From NCBI GenBank assembly GCA_902523885.1, contig CABZAV010000002.1:130923-194922 (forward strand): 64,000 nt of DNA, in the 5' to 3' direction. Each line of letters begins with the position of its first letter. Positions within the stretch are counted from its first letter, which is position 1. A model generated the notes under the pieces. The model had not been told where the DNA came from. It did no database searches and saw only the letters and a program-made list of their open reading frames with translations. The translations under genes were made by a program, and so were the position numbers. This stretch comes from an uncultured SAR86 cluster bacterium (lineage in GTDB: Bacteria; Pseudomonadota; Gammaproteobacteria; Magnimaribacterales; AG-339-G14). Of this stretch, positions 39,176-48,347 are shown piece by piece.

Positions 39176-40450
39176 TTAAGAATCTATATTTTTATCGCCG
39201 TCAACTATCTGTCTGCAAGATCTCTCAAAAAATAAAATAGCAACAAATAACATAATTAATTGATTAATCATCATGCCAAACATAGCGCCATTAAGTTCAA
39301 AATTTGATATGAGAAAGTTTGCTGTTATCAATGAAAAAAATACGGTGACTAAATAAGAAATAAACTGTGGCTGTGTTTTTTCAAGCGTTCGAAGACCAAT
39401 ATTAAAAGGTAGTATCAAGTATATAAGAATAGAAATAATAGAGTACCAAATTAAAATGTAACCGTTCCCAGCATACTCCTCTCCGTATACAGCAATAATT
39501 AAAGGCTCAGCAAATATGATTAAAATAACTGATGCACAGCTAATTGCTAATCCTCCTATTAAAACTAATTTTTTTACATATGATTTTAATCCAGCTATTC
39601 CAGATATTACAAAATACTTGCTGGCAGATTGAGGAATAATGTTTTCAAGGCCTAGAAATAGGATGTTAAATATTCCAATTATATTACTTGAAGCTCTAAA
39701 AATTCCCACTGTCGCCGGACCTAACAATAAGGCAGTTACGACAAAGAAATAATTTCCCGAAAACCACATTAATAACGCGGAACTTGATAGCCACTTAGAC
39801 ATTTTCCAATGTCTTTTTAACACTTCAATATTGTTCTTGAAGTTTAAAATAGGCTTATTTAATTTCACCATACCTAATAAAACCGATAAAAATAACGCAA
39901 TCAAAATGGCATTGAATATAGATTTCAAAGTTGGATCGGAGCCTAAACAGACTATAGAAATCATTAAAAATCTACCCACATAACATACCGAATCGTTTAT
40001 CAATGCTTCTGAAGACCTGCCCTCTAAAAACAATAACCGTCTTATAAAATCCTGATTTTGTGATAGGAATGACACTAAAGATAATGAAATAGCATAATCA
40101 GTTATGTACCACTGCGGGATTATATAATCACTCAAGATTATAGATATATATAGAAAAATACTCGATATGGTCGAAAAGACTAATTGATGTGAAATTATTA
40201 CTCCAATATAACGAGATTTGTCTTTATCCGTTTGTTTTGGTCCAATTGACATCATCGGGGTAATAATCATTGCTGTTTGCAAAGATTGAAGAAATAGAAC
40301 CGACATCCACAAAAGTGTGTATATGCCAAACGCCTCTATGCCAAGGAAACGAACTATTAAAATAGAGACCAAAAAATTTACAAGACTCAAAATTCCCTGA
40401 TCCATCAGAGTGGTACTGATTTGACCATATTTTTTAAATAATGATTTCAT
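39176..40450 (-). CDS. Wzx-like polysaccharide flippase
   Basis: A 424-residue membrane protein with about twelve helices of the MOP (Wzx/RfbX) superfamily. It begins with KYGQISTTLMDQGILSLVNFLVSILIVRFLG, typical of Wzx proteins that flip undecaprenyl-linked repeat units. It lies in the polysaccharide locus with a polymerase/ligase and Wzz. The TTG-initiated extension to 40486 is less likely than the ATG at 40450. No ribosome site is convincing at either. About 200 bases without a gene precede it. Confidence 0.85.
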   Translation of the reverse strand: MKSLFKKYGQISTTLMDQGILSLVNFLVSILIVRFLGIEAFGIYTLLWMSVLFLQSLQTAMIITPMMSIGPKQTDKDKSRYIGVIISHQLVFSTISSIFLYISIILSDYIIPQWYITDYAISLSLVSFLSQNQDFIRRLLFLEGRSSEALINDSVCYVGRFLMISIVCLGSDPTLKSIFNAILIALFLSVLLGMVKLNKPILNFKNNIEVLKRHWKMSKWLSSSALLMWFSGNYFFVVTALLLGPATVGIFRASSNIIGIFNILFLGLENIIPQSASKYFVISGIAGLKSYVKKLVLIGGLAISCASVILIIFAEPLIIAVYGEEYAGNGYILIWYSIISILIYLILPFNIGLRTLEKTQPQFISYLVTVFFSLITANFLISNFELNGAMFGMMINQLIMLFVAILFFERSCRQIVDGDKNIDS

Positions 40451-40656
40451 ATTAATATTTTTATATTTTCCTAAATGGGCTATCAAAATAAAAAGTATTA
40501 AGAATTAGCATTAAAACATATCAATCGCAAAATTTTGAACTACTACAATCACAAATTTGGACTTAAATTTTAAGGTATAAACTGATTTGCTTAACATACA
40601 AATTTATTTAAAGTCTCAAAGGCTATGGATTAAATAAATTAATATATTTTAGGATG

Positions 40657-41403
40657 TTACCTTTTTATCTTATATCTATAAAAAATAAGATCTTTCAGGA
40701 ATTTAGGAGTACTAACAAGATTTCTCCAAAATAATCTTCTAGGCTCCTTCATAAATCTAATAAGCCACTCTAAATGCAGATCTATCCAAATCTTTGAGGG
40801 TCTGTTTATCTTGCCAGCATAAAAATCAAAGGCGGCTCCTATGCAAGAAGCAACTTTAAAATTAAGCCTATTCTTATTCTGATGAAGCCATTTCTCTTGT
40901 TTTGGCGCGGTCATACCTATAAATAAAAAATCCGGGGCGAAGTAATTGATTTCATTTATGATTTTATCATTATCATCTTTGGATAACTTTGGCTTAAATG
41001 GTGGAGAAAAAGTAGAAACTTTTATAAATGGAAAATCATTTGCTAATCTTTTTTTTATCAGGCCTAGAGTCTCTTCAGTTGATCCCAAATAAAAGACAGA
41101 GCTTTTATTTTTATTAGCTATTCTAAGCAAGTGCTCATGAAGATCAGAGCCAGAGATTTTTTTAATATTTTTTTTATTTATGAGTTTTGCAGCCAACAAA
41201 ATACCGCTCCCATCTGGAATAAGGACATCTGAATGATTAAGCGCTTCAGAAAATAATTTATCTTTTTTAGCAACGACATAAGAATGAGGATTAAGAGTAT
41301 TTATTACTAATTTCATATTATTAGAAACGCAAATTTTGTGAAGAGAGTCGTCAAAAATTATATAAGACATCACGGTTTGACTTTCAAATGAGGGATTAGT
41401 CAT
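40657..41403 (-). CDS. WecG/TagA/CpsF-family glycosyltransferase
   Basis: A 248-residue enzyme of the family that adds ManNAc or ManNAcA residues to a lipid-linked acceptor. The family motifs are clear: INTLNPHSYVVAKKD, LIPDGSGI, VFYLGSTEETLGL, GMTAPKQEKW and INRPSKIWIDLHLEWLIRFMKEP. The donor cannot be fixed. It is the terminal part of the polysaccharide run before a 170-base gap; its start overlaps the next gene by 8 bases. Confidence 0.92.
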   Translation of the reverse strand: MTNPSFESQTVMSYIIFDDSLHKICVSNNMKLVINTLNPHSYVVAKKDKLFSEALNHSDVLIPDGSGILLAAKLINKKNIKKISGSDLHEHLLRIANKNKSSVFYLGSTEETLGLIKKRLANDFPFIKVSTFSPPFKPKLSKDDNDKIINEINYFAPDFLFIGMTAPKQEKWLHQNKNRLNFKVASCIGAAFDFYAGKINRPSKIWIDLHLEWLIRFMKEPRRLFWRNLVSTPKFLKDLIFYRYKIKR

Positions 41404-42502
41404 GAAATATTCCTATAAGATTAGTTTCAAATTTTTCTAAAGTGAAGTGTTTAGAAAATCTCTTTCTACAATACATCGCTGTATTTTCATTTATTAAACT
41501 CATCAAAGATTTTTCAAATCCATGAATGAAATCTATCAAATCTTTTACAATGATCCCGCTTCTTTCATCTAGCATTATAGGAATTGATCCTTGATTAAAG
41601 GCAATTACAGGTACGCCGAAAGAAAGAGATTCAATTATTGTTAGAGGAAAAGCATCATTGCGACTTGGATAAGCTAATAAATGAGCCTTATTAAATAAAT
41701 TATCTTTCTTTATTCCACTTACGTATCCATGATAAGTTACATCATGAGTTAAATTATTATTTTTAATAAACTCAAAAAAATGTTTCTCGTCATTAGGGCT
41801 CTGCCAATGGCCAGCAAAATGGTAGCGAATGTTTCTTCCTGAAGTATGCTTAGCCAATTCTAATACTTCATCATAACCCTTTTCTTTAGTTAGTTGAGAT
41901 AGATAAAGAACATGAATTTGACTTAATTCTTCGTACTTTCTCTTTATATTATTCTCCAAGGAAAACTCATTAATTTGACTTTCTATTCCGTTTGAAAGCG
42001 TAAATATCTTTTTATAAGCATTTACTTTTTCAAAGTCTTTTACTAGAAGCTTACTAAGCAATATAACGTTGACATTTCTAATAAATAAATTGGTTAAAAA
42101 TAAGTTAACTTTAGATCCTGAAACAAAATTATCTATACCTTTAGTATGATAATGATAAAAAACCTGAGCATCGTTGATTAAACAATAAAACTTCCATAAA
42201 AAAGAAAGCAAAAGATCACGAAAAAAAGCTGCTCCATGAATAGAGGCTGTAAAGTAAATCTTATTTGGCCTAAACTTAGCCAACATAAAAAAAATTCTAA
42301 AATATAAAGATATTACTAAAAAAAATTTATACATATTAAATTTTCCGATATCTTTAATCGTTTTAGATGATTCAATTTTAATAAATCTACAATCAAAAAA
42401 ATTATTCATTTTTTTACTAGATACAATTATATCGCCTACCTTTGCTGCTCCGTGTAAAGGTGGTGATTGATGAAGGATCAAGAGAATTTTAGATCTTTTC
42501 AC
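41396..42502 (-). CDS. GT4-type glycosyltransferase
   Basis: A 368-residue glycosyltransferase of GT-B fold. The N-terminal LHQSPPLHGAAKVGD loop and the C-terminal YPSRNDAFPLTIIESLSFGVPVIAFNQGS donor site (ExxxxxE pattern) are those of GT4 retaining enzymes. Start is GTG at 42502, immediately after the TGA of the deacetylase (TGA-GTG). Substrate unknown. Confidence 0.87.
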   Translation of the reverse strand: MKRSKILLILHQSPPLHGAAKVGDIIVSSKKMNNFFDCRFIKIESSKTIKDIGKFNMYKFFLVISLYFRIFFMLAKFRPNKIYFTASIHGAAFFRDLLLSFLWKFYCLINDAQVFYHYHTKGIDNFVSGSKVNLFLTNLFIRNVNVILLSKLLVKDFEKVNAYKKIFTLSNGIESQINEFSLENNIKRKYEELSQIHVLYLSQLTKEKGYDEVLELAKHTSGRNIRYHFAGHWQSPNDEKHFFEFIKNNNLTHDVTYHGYVSGIKKDNLFNKAHLLAYPSRNDAFPLTIIESLSFGVPVIAFNQGSIPIMLDERSGIIVKDLIDFIHGFEKSLMSLINENTAMYCRKRFSKHFTLEKFETNLIGIFHD

Positions 42503-43246
42503 TCAGAAATGATCTTTTGATTTTTCAAAAGCACATTGAAAATTTGTCTTAAAAGAGAATAATTGTTCTCTCTCCCTTAGAATCTTAAAAAAATCTTCCA
42601 TGAAGTCCCATTGATCATATAAATCTAACTCCCATGAATGTCCCCAAAAATGAATGTATGAAATGTTATTATTAATCGAATAATCTAAAATGTACTCAAG
42701 TTTTTTTATCAAAGTGTTAATTTTTAATATTGGATGATAATTGGAAAGTTTTTTGAAACTATTCTTAGATTTTAAAATATTTGCAAGTAATACATAGTTT
42801 TTATGATTGAAGAATTGAAGTGTTGTCGGCATTTCATGTAAGTTTGAAATTTCATTTCGGAAATTTTCTATCGTTCTTGAGTAAAAAAACCCCGCTTCTT
42901 TAACATCTTCAATTATATTTTTATCATACCTCCCGCCTGGATAGCAAAATCCATAAATGGATTTACCTGTTAAATCTTCAAGCCAGTTTTTACTTCCCTT
43001 AATTTGATATTTTGTTTGATCACGAGGTAAAGTATTCAATCTAGTATGATTTATTGTATGAGCCCCAATTTCAAAATTATTTGAAAGTTCTTTTATCTCT
43101 CTAATTGGTAAAACAGGAATTCCTTCAATATTATTTTTTGGAATATAAAAAGTGGAGGCGAGATTATATTTTGAAAGTAAGTCAGCGAGTCGTAGGTCAT
43201 GAATAGACCCGTCATCCCAAGACATTGTGAGCATTGTTTTACGCAT
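42503..43246 (-). CDS. NodB-type polysaccharide deacetylase
   Basis: A 247-residue carbohydrate esterase 4 domain. Zinc-site motifs are visible: TMSWDDGSIHD with the Asp pair, GAHTINHTRL with the His pair, FCYPGGRYD, and the later WGHSWEL. It could remove N-acetyl groups from polysaccharide or lipid-linked sugars. There is no signal peptide, so it may act in the cytoplasm on lipid-linked intermediates; this is inference. Its start overlaps the methyltransferase by 8 bases. Confidence 0.88.
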   Translation of the reverse strand: MRKTMLTMSWDDGSIHDLRLADLLSKYNLASTFYIPKNNIEGIPVLPIREIKELSNNFEIGAHTINHTRLNTLPRDQTKYQIKGSKNWLEDLTGKSIYGFCYPGGRYDKNIIEDVKEAGFFYSRTIENFRNEISNLHEMPTTLQFFNHKNYVLLANILKSKNSFKKLSNYHPILKINTLIKKLEYILDYSINNNISYIHFWGHSWELDLYDQWDFMEDFFKILREREQLFSFKTNFQCAFEKSKDHF

Positions 43247-43946
43247 CTATCAAAGGCCTGCGACATAAAAAACTTATTATTACAGGATACCCAGAATCAT
43301 TGATTTCTAATAAATCTGGTTTTTTAAAATCCTCTACAACTAATCCGTCAAACATTGCCTTGGCAGCCAGAACGTTTCCAAAACTACTGATATCAATAAT
43401 TTCAAATTTACTTTCTAAAAGAGCGGTTTCTATTCCTTTTTTAGTGAATCGCCAATAATCACCCCATCTAGCATCATCGAACTTTGAGACGTTACTTACA
43501 GATGCTACTGTTCCAAGAAAATATCCTCCGGCTTTAAGTAACCCATAAGAAGAAGAAATTGCAGCCTTAAAATCATAAATAAAATTTAATGTCTGTATGC
43601 AGATAAAAGTATCGAAATGGTATCCTTTAAGAGAGGAAGGATCACTTAAATCACCGACTATTATATTGTCCCCTAGAATCGGAGAATAATTTAGTATAAA
43701 TGAGTTTTTTAGGTCTATATCGGATATATCTTTAGTATAGTCTCTTCCTCCAACTTCTATCACTGAACCTCGAATATATTTTGAGTAAGAATTAATAGCT
43801 TTTTTAATATAGTAACGATCAACAGGAGTTCCCCGATTATATCCAAAGGTATCATTAACCGGAATTGTTCTGTTTTTGTCATCTATCTGTGAGCGAAAAA
43901 CTAGACGGTTTAGAAATTTGATTAAGCTAAAGACACTTTTTTTCAT
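43239..43946 (-). CDS. SAM-dependent methyltransferase-like protein
   Basis: A 235-residue protein with a Rossmann-type methyltransferase core: VIEVGGRDY as the SAM-binding strand, DTFICIQTLNFIYDF as the central part and LKAGGYFLGTVASVS. Target unknown, perhaps a sugar hydroxyl of the repeat unit. An ATG at 43952 abuts the AAGGA ribosome site with no spacing; the ATG at 43946 has a 6-base spacing and is my choice. It overlaps the upstream phosphotransferase-fold gene by 20 bases. Confidence 0.75.
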   Translation of the reverse strand: MKKSVFSLIKFLNRLVFRSQIDDKNRTIPVNDTFGYNRGTPVDRYYIKKAINSYSKYIRGSVIEVGGRDYTKDISDIDLKNSFILNYSPILGDNIIVGDLSDPSSLKGYHFDTFICIQTLNFIYDFKAAISSSYGLLKAGGYFLGTVASVSNVSKFDDARWGDYWRFTKKGIETALLESKFEIIDISSFGNVLAAKAMFDGLVVEDFKKPDLLEINDSGYPVIISFLCRRPLIDA

Positions 43947-45090
43947 TCTCATTCCTTATTAACTCATATAAGTATTTTACGTATACATCTTTAGACCCAG
44001 CGTCTTTTAACCGAAGTAAAAATTCTCTTATTATAATAATAATTTTATATTGGTAAAAATCTTCTAAATTAAATTCGGCATCAATTTTTAAAAAATAATT
44101 CTGAGACATAAGATATAAAAAAGAGTCTAAATTTGAAGATTTATTTATAGAAAATAAACAATCCTTAATATAGACATAGTTAAATAAATCATTAAGCGCT
44201 AGGCCGTCTAAATCTGCGTTTTCCCAATCGATAATAATAAATTTTTTTGAATTTTTTTTGTATATGATATTGTAAGGAGCAAAGTCACCATGTGAGTGTG
44301 CCCTATAGAATAAGGATGTATTTTTTACGGTTTCTAGTAATGGCTTTAAATCAGGAAAGCAAAGCTTATGTTCTTCATCAATAGAATTAAAGATATTTAA
44401 AATGTCACGTTTTACTTCACTGCCTGACTTTTTATGTTTTTTGAGAACTAAGCCAGCTAAATAATCTACGTGCCTATTATTTAAGTCAGTAACCTTCTTA
44501 TATCCTGAATAATAATTTTGAGTTAAAAAATTTTCTTCGGAATTATATTTTACGTATTGTGTTGAGTTTGCCTCCATAACTCTTCCAACATTATATTCAT
44601 TTTTTAAGTTAGAAAGTTTATTAATACTGACTTTGACTATAAGAGTATTTTTAAGATTGTGAGAATCATCTAAGAAAAGTACTGCGTTTTGAGTCCTCTT
44701 TTCCGTTCCAACCATAATGAAGACATTTGGAGGTTGGGCTTTTGTCCAGCCATATTTACTCCAGCGAATATTTCTTAATCCACTAATTGAGTATAAAGAT
44801 GTACTGGGCAAATAACCAAATAGTCTCAATTTGTAAAGTATTTTAAGTAAAAGTAGGATTATTTTTGAGTAATTTGTTGAGGGAGATAAATATGAGAGAA
44901 GGTGACAACCATTCTTTTTAGGCAAGATAAATCTTACAGATTTGTCGTTATTAAGAACAAAATAAAATTCGCAAGAATCCGTCTTTTTTTTATCTTTAGA
45001 AATTATTTCAATTTCTCGATTAAAAATTTTGCGTAATAAAGAAGCAATTTTTTTTTGTTCTTGACTTGTGGGAAAAGTTAACTCATTCAT
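43927..45090 (-). CDS. Aminoglycoside-phosphotransferase-fold protein
   Basis: A 387-residue protein with a kinase-like C-terminal half: SHGDFAPYN is the catalytic HxDxxxxN loop and FIIIDWENAD the metal-binding segment, as in APH/choline-kinase folds. The N-terminal half is unusual, without a clear name. In a polysaccharide locus it could phosphorylate a sugar or choline-like group. No antibiotic resistance role is implied. It overlaps both neighbours. Confidence 0.75.
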   Translation of the reverse strand: MNELTFPTSQEQKKIASLLRKIFNREIEIISKDKKKTDSCEFYFVLNNDKSVRFILPKKNGCHLLSYLSPSTNYSKIILLLLKILYKLRLFGYLPSTSLYSISGLRNIRWSKYGWTKAQPPNVFIMVGTEKRTQNAVLFLDDSHNLKNTLIVKVSINKLSNLKNEYNVGRVMEANSTQYVKYNSEENFLTQNYYSGYKKVTDLNNRHVDYLAGLVLKKHKKSGSEVKRDILNIFNSIDEEHKLCFPDLKPLLETVKNTSLFYRAHSHGDFAPYNIIYKKNSKKFIIIDWENADLDGLALNDLFNYVYIKDCLFSINKSSNLDSFLYLMSQNYFLKIDAEFNLEDFYQYKIIIIIREFLLRLKDAGSKDVYVKYLYELIRNENEKKCL

Positions 45091-46321
45091 TGAGGTCAGT
45101 TACTTTTTTAATATATATCTTATTTAGCACCTCTATTTTTTTATCCCATGAATACATTTCGCTCTTTTTTACAGCTTCTAAAGCAAGTTTCTGACGTAGT
45201 TTTTCATCCTGAGCTAAGAGTGTAATTGCATTAGATATTTCGTTGACTGTTTCATTAAATGTAGTTACCGATATAGGCACCCCACACGATTTATCTATCA
45301 CATCAGAAAAGCCGCAATGATTCAAACAAATAACCGGTAATCCTAAAGTTAAAGATTCTATAGTGACCGCCGAAGTCAAATCCCTCAAGCTTGTAATCAA
45401 AGAAGCATCGCATGACAACATAATATCCAAAGCTTGATCTCTTGGGATCATTCCATGAAAAAAACATCTATCAAAAACCTTCATTCGTTTGGCATACTTT
45501 TTCCACTCAACGGTTAATTCGCCGCTACCTAGTATATGAAGTTCCCATTTTAATTCTTTGGGTAGTCGAGCTGCTGCCGCCAAAGCTATGTTAAGAGCCT
45601 TACGAGAAACATGTAAGCCAGACCATACAATTTTTATTGGCTCATTTTTATTTCGTTTTCTAAAACTAATTTTATTTCCAACATTGGGGATACCGATTTC
45701 AGTGATAACAGTACTATCAACTTTCCATAACTTTTTCATGAAGTTTTGATTTTCAGTCGTTGCTGCTAAAAGTCCATCACCCGCTTTTTTAGCCGATTTC
45801 TTTGGTCTTTCAAGGTAACGCATATGAAGAAAGTTATAAACGTTATAAGCACTATGATAAAAAAAACCCTTTAGTCCCATATAAGGAAGAAACTTTCTGG
45901 GAAAATAACCCATAGACCCCATTGGTCCCCAAACAAAAGGGATATCTAACTCAGAAAAATAACCTGGTTCTCGAAAACCACACATTGTTAGTTGATGACA
46001 CAGATCATAACTCTCTTCAGCGATCAACTGTTTTGCTATTTCCAGTACGTTTTGATGCCATTCTTTATAGTATTTATAATATGAGGGAGGCCAAATTTTT
46101 CTAAGCAACTTATTTCTTCTCTTAAGGACAAAAATAAAATTAATTTTTGAATGATTTTTATTTTCGATGAGCCATTTTTCTATATCTTTTTGGAATTTTT
46201 CAGCTTCTACAAAAACAGTTAGCTCATGGTGTTTTGAAAGCTCATTTACAAAACCCCACCCCATTGATGCCTCTGACCCTTGATATGGGCTGCAGGCGTA
46301 AGCCGATATTAAGATTTTAAT
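45083..46321 (-). CDS. GT4-family glycosyltransferase with apparent ATT start
   Basis: A GT-B glycosyltransferase of 412 residues if it starts at an ATT codon at 46321-46319. From there it reads (M)KILISAYACSPYQGSEA then SMGWGFVNEL, the usual GT4 N-terminus (KILISAYACSP...GSE...GW). The only ATG, at 46264, would cut off that first strand and donor-loop region. A GGAG ribosome site lies 7 bases before the ATT, and no ATG, GTG or TTG in frame is nearby upstream. The C-terminal half has SCDASLITSLRDLTSAVTIESLTLGLPVICL. It overlaps the polymerase gene's stop. Confidence 0.85.
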   Translation of the reverse strand: MKILISAYACSPYQGSEASMGWGFVNELSKHHELTVFVEAEKFQKDIEKWLIENKNHSKINFIFVLKRRNKLLRKIWPPSYYKYYKEWHQNVLEIAKQLIAEESYDLCHQLTMCGFREPGYFSELDIPFVWGPMGSMGYFPRKFLPYMGLKGFFYHSAYNVYNFLHMRYLERPKKSAKKAGDGLLAATTENQNFMKKLWKVDSTVITEIGIPNVGNKISFRKRNKNEPIKIVWSGLHVSRKALNIALAAAARLPKELKWELHILGSGELTVEWKKYAKRMKVFDRCFFHGMIPRDQALDIMLSCDASLITSLRDLTSAVTIESLTLGLPVICLNHCGFSDVIDKSCGVPISVTTFNETVNEISNAITLLAQDEKLRQKLALEAVKKSEMYSWDKKIEVLNKIYIKKVTDLNE

Positions 46322-47714
46322 TGGACCGCTCCGTCTTCTTTATTCTACTCAACATAGCTAAAGAAAGTCCGATTACAATATAAGTAGAAATTGCAATTGG
46401 CGGATTTTCAAATGCAGGTTCAACTAATGCACAAATGTAAGTGCTAGTAGAGACCAAAAGACATACAAGAAGTAATTTACACTCTTGATTTGCTTTAAAA
46501 GTTTTTTTTAAAACGCTAATACTCTTCAAAGCTAAAAATAAATGGAAAGCTAACCACATGCCAAAAAGGATTAATCCTTGTCTAGCAAATACTGAGATAA
46601 AAGAGTTATGAGGTTCTCGTATAACTCCAATTGCTGGGCTCTTTGGATTGTAAGAATTAACGCTATCTGTTAATGGTATTCCATACCCTAAACCTAGAAA
46701 TAAGTTCCATGAACTTGAAAATAAATCTACCATTATTAAGTACCACCAACCGAGTCTCTGCGCAACTCCTCCGGCAGCTCCAGAATAAATTTCGTTTTCA
46801 AAACCAAAGCCAGTAGCTAAATGGGCTAGAATCCCACCTAATGAAAAGTTTTCTAGTCCGTATTTAAATAACCTTCTAGACATCAAATATTCTGAATCTG
46901 GAATTAAATTTAAGACAGAGGTAACCAAAGATCCTATAAACGATTCAAATAGTATTACTAACCCTATGATTAGGAAAAATCTAGTTAAAAAACGTTTGTT
47001 TAAAAAACTCGGTCTATAAATATAAAAATAGACTAGAGATGTAAAAATCATACTCAAATATAAAAATCTATTTTGTAACAACAAAACTAAAATAAGAGAA
47101 ACAAATACTAAATATTTCCAGATATATGGTTGGATAGTATCCTTCATCAAAATACCAAACCAAAAAGAGGAAACAACAATAATGCTACTTCCGATTGTTC
47201 CACCAAATAACGGAACCTCTACGAAAGAACTGACAGATATACCTGTGAAAGTAAATAAAAAGACTCTGTCTAAAAATTCTAACGTTAATCCTAAAACTAA
47301 GACCAATGTTAAAGCTTGCGTAATTTTAAGAGAAGGCGCTCTACTGAATAGACTATAAGAAATAAATAAGACCATGCAATCTAGAAGCTGCGTTGCATCT
47401 CGCCCTGCAATAATTCCATATTCAAAAAATCCAAAGGGCAGCCAAAATACCAGTCCAAGAGCTAACCATATGTAAAGGAAAATAGTTGCATTACCAGTTG
47501 GAATCTTCAAATGACCAGTTATAGAAAGAAGTATTAGAAAAAATCCAATCATCATTTCGTTTACTGGTAACCCAAATGCAATCACGTTCATAATTGCATT
47601 TCCGAATGCAACATTTAGAACAAACATAATTGCAAGGAAGTACCCTGCCAACACTAAGGTAGAATTAATATTTAGATCACCTTGTGTATTAAATTCTGAA
47701 TCTAATTTTGCCAT
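46317..47714 (-). CDS. O-antigen polymerase/ligase-like membrane protein (Wzy/WaaL family)
   Basis: A 465-residue protein with about twelve hydrophobic helices and a large periplasmic loop (about residues 260-390) containing the REPHNSFISVFARQGLILFG motif of the Wzy_C family. It either polymerises repeat units or ligates them to a lipid core; sequence alone does not separate these. It stands between a GT4 gene and a P-loop kinase-like gene. Confidence 0.87.
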   Translation of the reverse strand: MAKLDSEFNTQGDLNINSTLVLAGYFLAIMFVLNVAFGNAIMNVIAFGLPVNEMMIGFFLILLSITGHLKIPTGNATIFLYIWLALGLVFWLPFGFFEYGIIAGRDATQLLDCMVLFISYSLFSRAPSLKITQALTLVLVLGLTLEFLDRVFLFTFTGISVSSFVEVPLFGGTIGSSIIVVSSFWFGILMKDTIQPYIWKYLVFVSLILVLLLQNRFLYLSMIFTSLVYFYIYRPSFLNKRFLTRFFLIIGLVILFESFIGSLVTSVLNLIPDSEYLMSRRLFKYGLENFSLGGILAHLATGFGFENEIYSGAAGGVAQRLGWWYLIMVDLFSSSWNLFLGLGYGIPLTDSVNSYNPKSPAIGVIREPHNSFISVFARQGLILFGMWLAFHLFLALKSISVLKKTFKANQECKLLLVCLLVSTSTYICALVEPAFENPPIAISTYIVIGLSLAMLSRIKKTERSN

Positions 47715-47728
47715 ACTACATATTCCAA

Positions 47729-48307
47729 CTATTCTTTGTAAGTTCCATATATTGTAATAACTTTATCTAGAGTATTACTAATCGATGTTTCTGTACTCAC
47801 AACTTGAAAGGCATAAATTTCTGCTATCTCTAAATATTTAGCTAGAATTCTTTCCAATGACTCTTTTTCAATTTCTTTCTTTCTTTCAAAAAGTGTTTTA
47901 GCAGATGCATCAAAATAAAATACAAGATCTGGGCTTGGTATTAACCTGTCAATACTTTTAATCAACCATTTAGGAGAAGAAATCTTTGTTCTTAAAGGAT
48001 CAGCAAAAATATCATAGTAATATCGATCAAAGATGACTAATTGCCCAGGCTTTTTATAATGAAAATAAAATGCCCAATTATACTCAGCGACAAACAGCAA
48101 AAGCTTTAAAAAAGACATAACTATCCCCCTATTAACTCCTGAGTGAGGATTTTTAACTATCTCTTTGCTGGATTTTTTTTTTAGTAAATATGCAGGACGA
48201 AAGTGGACGTATTTTATCTCAGACCAGTCATTATTTACATGATCAATAAATTTATTAATTATTGTTGATTTTCCACTACCATCAACACCTAAAAAAGCTA
48301 TAACCAT
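47729..48307 (-). CDS. Thymidylate-kinase-like P-loop protein
   Basis: A 192-residue P-loop kinase with Walker A GVDGSGKST (residues 7-15) and a DRY-type motif in VIFDRYYYDIFADP, like dTMP kinases. The rest differs from Tmk, and its place in a polysaccharide locus suggests phosphorylation of another small substrate, perhaps with the neighbouring nucleotidyltransferase-like protein. Such pairs are common in surface-polysaccharide loci, with unknown role. Confidence 0.75.
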   Translation of the reverse strand: MVIAFLGVDGSGKSTIINKFIDHVNNDWSEIKYVHFRPAYLLKKKSSKEIVKNPHSGVNRGIVMSFLKLLLFVAEYNWAFYFHYKKPGQLVIFDRYYYDIFADPLRTKISSPKWLIKSIDRLIPSPDLVFYFDASAKTLFERKKEIEKESLERILAKYLEIAEIYAFQVVSTETSISNTLDKVITIYGTYKE

Positions 48308-48347
48308 TATAAATTCCTATAAATGCTGTTAAACCAATCTAAAAATC

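Noticed and set aside
43927-45090. Antibiotic resistance gene by APH-like motif
   Set aside because: The APH fold is shared by many kinases, and the locus is for polysaccharide; nothing shows action on aminoglycosides.
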